Positions 58,337-64,000 of a stretch of DNA of 64,000 bases are shown here, in pieces. How positions within the stretch are numbered: the first letter of the stretch is position 1; the number at the start of each line of letters is the position of its first letter. The stretch is from assembly GCA_963753815.1 (NCBI GenBank), contig CAVWDU010000003.1:1302001-1366000 (forward strand), in the 5' to 3' direction. This stretch comes from CAVWDU01 sp963753815 (GTDB taxonomy: Bacteria > Pseudomonadota > Gammaproteobacteria > Pseudomonadales > Halieaceae). A program made the translations under genes and the position numbers. The notes beneath the pieces were generated by a model. The model saw only the letters and a program-made list of their open reading frames with translations. It made no database searches and was not told where the DNA came from.

Positions 58337-61213
58337 TTAGAAGCCTACGGTCACACCCAGGTAGTAGTAGCGACCCAGAGCGTCGTACATGCCCGGGAAG
58401 ACGTTACCGTTACCGTTGATAGACGGTCCGGCAGCGTTACCCGCGATCGGCGGCTCTTCGTCGGTGATGTTGTTGACACCTACACGCAGAGACACGGTCT
58501 CGTCGAACAGGTCCCAGACACCGGCCAGGTCGAGGTAGTCCATCGCTTCGAGGTCAAGGTTTTGGTTCAGGTCCTTGACTTCGCTGGTGTGACGCCACAG
58601 GGCGCTCGCCGTGATGTTCCAGGGCGTGAGCCAGGTGACCCGCAGGTTGTTACGCAAGTCAGGCGTCGGGTAGCCACAGCTGGCGCCCCAGTTGCCGGCA
58701 CAGTCAATCTTCGGTGCGCCTTTCAGCTCCTGCTGGTCCCAGCTGTCGATGAGGGACATGTTGTTGTTGAAGCCCAGGCTACCCCAGCTACCGAGATCCA
58801 GTGAGTAGTCGACGATGATGTCCCAGCCTTCCACTTCCTCAATTGCGAGGTTGTCCTGCAGCGCTGCAACCCGGCCACTGCGCTCGGTGTCGGAGCCGAT
58901 CCACAGGTCGCCGGAGTTACCGCGGCGAACGTTGGCGCAGGAGGCGTCGTCACCATCCAGACACTGATTGAGGATGAACTCAGGTGTCAGGTTGCTGATG
59001 CCTTCGGTGATCTCGATAGAGAACCAGTCCACGCTCAGGCTCAGGCCGTCGATGAACTCAGGCGTCCAGACGAAGCCCAGCGAGTAGGTGTCAGCCTCTT
59101 CCGGCTCCAGGTTGGGGTTACCACCCTGCAGGAAGTTGTACTGGCCGGCCGGCGAGTTGGCGATGTTGCCGTACTGGGCGGCAGTCACACCGGATCGCTG
59201 GCAATCAGAAAGGCTACGCGCGGGGGTGGGGCCACCACAGGGGTCAGCCGCCATGTCGAACAGGTTGAAGCCCTGGGGCAGGAACAGTTCCCGGACGTTG
59301 GCAGCTCGAACCGCACGCTGGTAGCTGCCGCGCAACTTGAAGCCGTTGGTAACGGCCCAGCCGCCGCGGATACCGTAGGTGTCCGTGGTAATGTCGGTGG
59401 AGTAGTCTGAGTAACGATAGCCCAGGTCCAGGGTGACTTCTTCAGCGAAGGCCATGCCGGTGACCAGCGGAATGCTGGCTTCGATGAAGAAATCCGTTAC
59501 GTCGTACTCGCCATCGACTGGGTTGGTTGCACCACCCTGTCCGGCGCCTTCGCCGTTACGGAACCCGTTGTCCGGGTTGAAGGTCAGCGTCTCCTTGCGA
59601 TACTCCGCACCGAATACAACTTCGACGCCGGTATCGGCGGTCGGCAATTGGATGCCGTAGTCGCCAAGGCTGGCCGCCAGGTAACCGGTGATGACCTTCT
59701 GGGTCGTCTCACCGCGGGCGAACAGCGGCAGCACCATGTAGTCGATGGCCGCCTGGTCCACGCCGCCTTCCTCGAAGACGTTCCAGGGCACACAGTCGGG
59801 GTCGGAGCCGTCCACCACGGACTGGCAGACGATGTTGCCGTCTTCGTCTTCCACGGCATTCAGGGCGCGGATGATGTTGGTAGTGGAGAGGTCGTTCTGG
59901 TAGGTGTTCTCCATGCTGACTTCAGAGTACTGACCGAAGAGGTCATAGCGCCAGGTGTCGTTGATGTCGCCACGCACGCCGAATACGCCGCGGAAGGAGG
60001 TATGGCGCAGGTCCTGCGCACGCGGACCTCCCTCGACGTTACGACGGCCGAGGTAGACCTGCTGAATGTCATCTTCGGTCTTGCCGAACTGGCCGCAGAG
60101 GGCTTCGAACTGCTGCTCAGACAGGAAGGGGTTGCCGCAGGCGAGCTGGTTGGTGACGAAGAACGCGCCGGAGGGGGCGATCTGTGCCACCGTGCGGTTG
60201 TCCATGAACATCAGCTCGGTGTAGGCCTCGACGTGCTCGTTGATCGCGAAGCGGGCAAATGCACCGGCGGTGTAGCGCTCGTCGGGGCGCTGGTAGTAGT
60301 TCAGCGGGCCGTAGTTGTAGACGTTACCGTCCCGGGGTACGAACTCGTTGCCCTGGACCTTGAAGTCGAAGCCGTCGCTGACCCCGAAATCGCTGAAGGT
60401 GCCCTGGGGCGTGGTGGCCGAGCCGGCACAGGCGTCGCCGGTGTTGTTCAGGGCGCAGGAGCTGTAGTCACGCTCGTCCTGCAGCACGGCATCGACGTCA
60501 CGATAGGTGGCGTAGGCGGTGGCGTTACCACGGCCGTTGTCGAAGTTGCCACCGATGATGACGGAGAAGTCCGAGATGTCACCGCCGCTCTCGCTGCCGT
60601 CGGGGGCCGGGAAGCCGTTGGACTCGTTCAGGCGCTGCAGGAAGCCGTTGTCGTTGTCGTGCTGGTACTGGCTCCACTGGTAGTCGATCTGAATACCTTC
60701 GAAATCGTCCTGCATGATGAAGTTGACCACGCCCGCGACCGCGTCGGCGCCATAGGTGGCAGACGAGCCACCGGTCAGTACTTCAACCCGCCGGATTAGT
60801 GCGGCAGGAATCTGGTTGATGTCCGCACCGACACCACCACCCAGCGGCGAGCCGGCGGGCAGACGACGGCCGTTGACGAGCACCAGGGTGCGTTCGTCAC
60901 CGAGGTTACGCAGGTTCAGGGTGGCGGTACCGGTTGCGCCGTTGGACTGGCTGCTGTTCTGGTTTGACCACACCTGCGGCATGTTGCGCATCAGGTCCTC
61001 GACGCGAGTCGTGCCCTGGAACCTGAATTCCTCGGCATCGACCTGGGTGACCGGGCTGGAGCTGACGAGGTTGGCCTTCTGGATACGGGAACCGGTGACC
61101 ACGACTTCCTCGACCAGTTGCTCCTGGGCGTTGGCTACCGTCGGCACGGCAGCCGCGGCGGTCATACCCAGAGCAGCCGAGACGGCGGTACTCAGATAAT
61201 TTTTCCTAAACAT
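58337..61213 (-). CDS. TonB-dependent receptor (large, plug and barrel complete)
   Basis: From the ATG at 61213 the protein is 958 residues with a signal peptide cut near VANAQEQ (about residue 30). The TonB box region is EEVVVTGSRI (near 35). The plug contains LMRNMPQV, LRNLGDERTLVLVNGRRL and VEVLTGGSSATYGADAVAGVVNFIM (to about 180). A 22-strand barrel follows and ends in an aromatic YYLGVTVGF, the Bam recognition pattern. Several cysteine pairs in loops are present. The ligand is unknown; the size and NGRRL plug form suggest large substrates such as oligosaccharides or peptides. Confidence 0.93.
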   Translation of the reverse strand: MFRKNYLSTAVSAALGMTAAAAVPTVANAQEQLVEEVVVTGSRIQKANLVSSSPVTQVDAEEFRFQGTTRVEDLMRNMPQVWSNQNSSQSNGATGTATLNLRNLGDERTLVLVNGRRLPAGSPLGGGVGADINQIPAALIRRVEVLTGGSSATYGADAVAGVVNFIMQDDFEGIQIDYQWSQYQHDNDNGFLQRLNESNGFPAPDGSESGGDISDFSVIIGGNFDNGRGNATAYATYRDVDAVLQDERDYSSCALNNTGDACAGSATTPQGTFSDFGVSDGFDFKVQGNEFVPRDGNVYNYGPLNYYQRPDERYTAGAFARFAINEHVEAYTELMFMDNRTVAQIAPSGAFFVTNQLACGNPFLSEQQFEALCGQFGKTEDDIQQVYLGRRNVEGGPRAQDLRHTSFRGVFGVRGDINDTWRYDLFGQYSEVSMENTYQNDLSTTNIIRALNAVEDEDGNIVCQSVVDGSDPDCVPWNVFEEGGVDQAAIDYMVLPLFARGETTQKVITGYLAASLGDYGIQLPTADTGVEVVFGAEYRKETLTFNPDNGFRNGEGAGQGGATNPVDGEYDVTDFFIEASIPLVTGMAFAEEVTLDLGYRYSDYSTDITTDTYGIRGGWAVTNGFKLRGSYQRAVRAANVRELFLPQGFNLFDMAADPCGGPTPARSLSDCQRSGVTAAQYGNIANSPAGQYNFLQGGNPNLEPEEADTYSLGFVWTPEFIDGLSLSVDWFSIEITEGISNLTPEFILNQCLDGDDASCANVRRGNSGDLWIGSDTERSGRVAALQDNLAIEEVEGWDIIVDYSLDLGSWGSLGFNNNMSLIDSWDQQELKGAPKIDCAGNWGASCGYPTPDLRNNLRVTWLTPWNITASALWRHTSEVKDLNQNLDLEAMDYLDLAGVWDLFDETVSLRVGVNNITDEEPPIAGNAAGPSINGNGNVFPGMYDALGRYYYLGVTVGF

Positions 61214-61323
61214 AGTGAAACCCCTGTGAAGTGAGAGCATGCTGTTATCGGGGTGGCGCGATGCCACCTGACACAGAATATAAACGAATAGCCGGAGGCA
61301 AACCTCAAGCCCGCCGGGGGATT

Positions 61324-61338
61324 TGTGAACTATTCACA
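61324..61338. promoter_or_regulatory. Inverted repeat TGTGA-N5-TCACA upstream of the receptor
   Basis: TGTGAACTATTCACA is a perfect palindrome about 110 bp upstream of the receptor ATG in an AT-rich patch. It resembles a CRP/Fnr-type half-site pair but with a 5-base spacer instead of 6, so the regulator is uncertain. Further down on the minus strand TTGAGG and TATATT lie 20 bases apart, too far for a standard promoter. The rest of 61214-61417 shows nothing else. Confidence 0.4.
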
Positions 61339-61417
61339 CAATGCGCGGGGAACTTGTAAAATTACCATAAATCATTGCCCGAAGAGGCGGCGGCAAGTTG
61401 CTGAATAGCAATGAATT

Positions 61418-61900
61418 TCAGTGCACCAATTTAACGCCCACCGACTTGCCGGTGGCGAGATGCGTCATCCGGTAGAAGCCAAACATGTTCTTTTTGATGA
61501 TTACCCGGGTATCGTCGCCGGAGTAGACGTGCCGCCCCCGCAGCCGTTGCCGCCAGACCTGTCCGTTATCGAGGTAGAACACGGTTTCGCCCGACCAGCC
61601 CTCGAACGGCGGATTGATGCTCGCCTCGATTTCGTGTGACTGCTCGACCTCCTTGACCGTCTCGCTGTCGCGGAGCATGGCGGGCGCCTCGACGGCGGTG
61701 TAGGTGATCAGCCACTGGTTCAATGCGGCCCGCTCCGCCGGGCTTAACTTGCCGAGCCCCGCGGCCCGGTATTCCTCGGCGCTCATCAGGTTCTCGATGC
61801 CCGGAAAATCTTCCTCGGCGGGGGCTGCGGTGGCGACTAAAAACAGGCATGCAGTCAGTATCCAGGTTCGCACGGCGTGATTCCTCGGGTGATTTGCCAC
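61418..61900 (-). CDS. Small exported protein in the receptor cluster, unknown function
   Basis: The 160-residue protein starts with a GTG directly after the TAA of the upstream receptor (TAAGTG), so it should be coupled to it. A signal peptide ends near AAPAEE (about residue 28). The mature part has a helical LSPAERAALNQWLITYTAVEAP segment and an OB-like beta region with FYLDNGQVWRQRLRGRHVYSGDDTRVIIKKNMFGFYRMTH, a GQVWRQ pattern I have seen in other short secreted proteins without assigned function. Confidence 0.7.
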   Translation of the reverse strand: MANHPRNHAVRTWILTACLFLVATAAPAEEDFPGIENLMSAEEYRAAGLGKLSPAERAALNQWLITYTAVEAPAMLRDSETVKEVEQSHEIEASINPPFEGWSGETVFYLDNGQVWRQRLRGRHVYSGDDTRVIIKKNMFGFYRMTHLATGKSVGVKLVH

Positions 61901-64000
61901 TTAAAAGCGCTGGCTGAGTTTGGTATACCAGAAGCGGCCTTTCAACTCGTGGGTGCGGCCGTCGATATTGTCATTGAAGGCCGATGCCGCCAGTGGGGCG
62001 TCCGCATCCAGTGCGTTGTCCAGTCCGAGGGTCCAGCGCAACCCCTCGAACAGGTCGAACTTGTAGCTCAGTTGCAGGTCGTGCACGGTCCAGGGCTCTA
62101 TGCTGCGCGTCGTGCCGCCGGAGAGTGTCTCGCGCATCTGGCCGACGTAATGAATCTGGTAGTTGCCGCGCCAGCGCTGGCGGTTCCAGCTCACGCCAAA
62201 ATTCGCCTTCCACTCGGGAATTCCGCCCAGCCCCTCCGAAGCCTCGTCGCGGAACGTGCCGGCCAGGTCGATTTCGGGCGCCGCGGGTTCAAGCCGCGCG
62301 CGGTACTGCTCTATCCACGTCGCCCTGCCGGTGAGGGTGAGTTGTCCCCACCATCGTTGCGGGAGACTGAAGTCGAACGCGAGGTCGACACCACTCACCC
62401 GACGCTCTCCCAGGTTGATATTGCGGGCTGATACCTGGGTGAGGTTGCCGGCTTCATCCCGGGTTACCTGCTCCCCGAAGCGGCCCTCGCGCGCGTTCTG
62501 GTCGACGATGAACTGGGCGCTGGCGGCGACCACGTCCTCCCCTTCGATCAGGAAATAGTCGGCCGATAGCACCATGCCGGGAAAGGCTGTCGGGGTCCAG
62601 ACCAGGCCTGCGCCGTAGGTGTCGGTCGATTCCGATTTCAGCGCCACGTTACCGCCCGAGATCACCAGGAACTGGTTGCGAGCGGGGTCGGCCAGCTGCG
62701 CACAGCCGGGCAGCACGCCGACGTTTTCCGGTTGCTGGCAGGGGTCCTGGATGAAGGCCTGCTCCTCGGTCGCGCCCGCGTAGAGTTCGTTGAGGCTGGG
62801 CGCGCGAAAGCTCTGAGCGTAGGTGCCTCGTAGCAGAACTGACGGTCCGGCCTGCAGGCGCAGCCCCAGCTTCGGGCTGGTGCTGGTGCCGAAATCGCTG
62901 TAATTCGAGTAGCGTATGGCGGCTTCCGCGTCCAGCCGGTAGCGATCGCCCGGGCTTTTCCATGCAGGAAACACGGTCTCCGCGTACAGCTCCGTGATGT
63001 GCCGGTCTCCCCGGGTCGGCTGCAGGTTGATTGCCCCGAGGGTGCCGGCAGCGGCGAGCAGCGCGTCCGGTTGTTTGCTGGTCGATTCCTGCCTGTGTTC
63101 GAAGCCGAAGGCGACGTCGCCGCGACCGAAGGGCAGGTTGAGCAGCGCGTTGCTGATACTGATCTGCAGGCTGGACAGTTCGGAATGCCCGGAGACATTG
63201 CCGTCGGTGCGGATGAAATCCAGCTGCTGTTGGTCGATACTGCCGGCAGGGCCGAGCAGGTTCACGGGTACACAGCCATCGATGGTCAGTCCGCGGCATC
63301 CGCTGGCCGGGCCGAGACCCCGGCGGAGGTTTTCCGCATTGACCAGGTTGGAGGTTCTTTCCTCGGCGTCACTGCGGCTGTGGCTGTAGGCGAGTTCCCA
63401 GTTCCACTGGTCGTAGAGCCCCTCGAGCACCGCGCTGAAGCGGGTGACCTCTGAGCGATTGCGCCGCGTCCTGGGGGGCATTTCGACCAGCCGCCGGCGG
63501 GCATCGAGGATATCAGTGCCGAAGACGTTGTACCGATTCCCGGCATCGATCGTCAGTGGGTGCTGTTCAAACGCGGTGAAAACGGGCGTTGGCGCCAGCG
63601 TTGCCGTGCTGTCCGTCTCGGTGTAACCGAAGTCGAGCCTGCTGGTCACCTGTTCGGAAAAGTCATAGCTGAGCGTGCCGTATACGGTGTCGCGCTCCAG
63701 CGACGTCACCGCGGAGGTGAACTGCTGGTAGTTGAACAGGTCATCGGGGCCGGTGGGGCGGTAGCCGCCGCGCGTGGCGATCAGGGTTGTGCCGTCAGGC
63801 AGCGCAAGGCGGGCGTTGGGGGTGGCGCTGGAGCGGTTGTCGGTGCCGCCGCGGCTGCGGGTATCGGCGTTGGCGGAGACCCTGCGATCCCTACTGTAAA
63901 TGGGCTCCTGCCGGTAGGCCGAAGCGCTTACAAAGAAAGAGCCGTTGGGCAGCCCGGTACCGTATTGCACGGTGTGGGTCTGGGTTTCGAGGTCGCCGCG
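61901..64000 (-). CDS. TonB-dependent receptor, C-terminal part (N-terminus beyond window)
   Basis: The frame is open to the right edge of the window; the signal peptide, TonB box and most of the plug lie outside. About 700 residues of barrel are present, including SFRAPSLNELYAGATEEQAF (a typical RAPSxxELY receptor signature, here RAPSLNELY) and a LSGVDLAFDF-type strand (RRVSGVDLAFDFSLP) near the end, with terminal FWYTKLSQRF. It belongs to the same family as the receptor at 58337-61213, and the small secreted gene follows immediately. Ligand unknown. Confidence 0.9.
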   Translation of the reverse strand, partial: RGDLETQTHTVQYGTGLPNGSFFVSASAYRQEPIYSRDRRVSANADTRSRGGTDNRSSATPNARLALPDGTTLIATRGGYRPTGPDDLFNYQQFTSAVTSLERDTVYGTLSYDFSEQVTSRLDFGYTETDSTATLAPTPVFTAFEQHPLTIDAGNRYNVFGTDILDARRRLVEMPPRTRRNRSEVTRFSAVLEGLYDQWNWELAYSHSRSDAEERTSNLVNAENLRRGLGPASGCRGLTIDGCVPVNLLGPAGSIDQQQLDFIRTDGNVSGHSELSSLQISISNALLNLPFGRGDVAFGFEHRQESTSKQPDALLAAAGTLGAINLQPTRGDRHITELYAETVFPAWKSPGDRYRLDAEAAIRYSNYSDFGTSTSPKLGLRLQAGPSVLLRGTYAQSFRAPSLNELYAGATEEQAFIQDPCQQPENVGVLPGCAQLADPARNQFLVISGGNVALKSESTDTYGAGLVWTPTAFPGMVLSADYFLIEGEDVVAASAQFIVDQNAREGRFGEQVTRDEAGNLTQVSARNINLGERRVSGVDLAFDFSLPQRWWGQLTLTGRATWIEQYRARLEPAAPEIDLAGTFRDEASEGLGGIPEWKANFGVSWNRQRWRGNYQIHYVGQMRETLSGGTTRSIEPWTVHDLQLSYKFDLFEGLRWTLGLDNALDADAPLAASAFNDNIDGRTHELKGRFWYTKLSQRF

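Noticed and set aside
59648..60799. Plus-strand frame of 383 codons opposite the receptor
   Set aside because: Low-complexity valine and glycine-rich translation typical of the antisense of a GC-rich gene.
1..64000. tRNA or rRNA genes and prophage or conjugative elements
   Set aside because: No cloverleaf, rRNA segment, integrase, transposase or phage structural gene was recognised on either strand.

Overview
The window is a GC-rich chromosomal segment of a gammaproteobacterium. Up to about 48.5 kb the gene content and order closely follow the Pseudomonas-type core chromosome: rubredoxin reductase end, recG-ridA-spoT-rpoZ-gmk-yicC, rph, crc, pyrE, slmA, argB, algC, coaBC, radC, rpmBG, mutM, coaD, rsmD, ftsYEX-rpoH, trmB/hemW-rdgB-metWX-yggT-proC-yggS, pilTU, ruvX-yqgE-tonB3-gshB, the SAM-cycle genes, then tkt-epd-pgk. 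Long TonB-dependent receptors, a TPR-sulfotransferase and 2-oxoglutarate hydroxylases at the right end suggest a marine, polymer- or siderophore-using lineage such as Halieaceae or a relative; that placement is inference.

Layout. 1-9 kb: stringent-response and nucleotide operon on the minus strand (yicC, gmk, rpoZ, spoT, ridA, recG). 8-18 kb: rph, Crc-type regulator, pyrE, SlmA, ArgB, the long membrane-anchored AlgC, CoaBC and RadC; dut, which sits between algC and coaBC in Pseudomonas, is absent here. 18-25.5 kb: rpmB-rpmG behind a strong extended -10 promoter, mutM, coaD, rsmD, ftsY-ftsE-ftsX, and rpoH preceded by a perfect CIRCE operator. 25.5-33 kb: DUF423, trmB, and a tightly overlapping minus-strand operon running yggS, proC, yggT, metX, metW, DUF4426, rdgB, hemW. 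33-38.7 kb: pilT-pilU and, on the other strand, gshB, a TonB3-like protein, yqgE and ruvX. 38.7-44.1 kb: rsmE and the methyl-cycle cluster sahR-metK-ahcY-metF on the minus strand; metF carries a single-base frameshift and sahR has a 9-6-9 inverted repeat in its promoter. 44.2-48.5 kb: transketolase, erythrose-4-phosphate dehydrogenase and phosphoglycerate kinase on the plus strand.

From 48.6 kb the content becomes accessory: an alpha/beta hydrolase, a TPR-transglutaminase lipoprotein, a TPR-aspartyl/asparaginyl hydroxylase, a methyltransferase, a small lipoprotein, a TPR protein with a TonB-like C-terminus, a TPR-sulfotransferase, a prolyl-hydroxylase-like dioxygenase, and two large TonB-dependent receptors around a small secreted protein. 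This resembles an outer-membrane uptake locus coupled to oxidative and sulfate-transfer modification enzymes.

The most unusual sequence is the 0.9 kb gene-free interval 57418-58336. It holds three copies of a 110-125 bp palindromic element. Each folds as a long closing stem around two internal hairpins whose loops share a GTCC-type hexamer. The stem sequences differ between copies, but almost every change is matched by its partner, as in a selected structure. Short 14-bp tandem arrays lie beside the elements. I do not recognise this repeat family.
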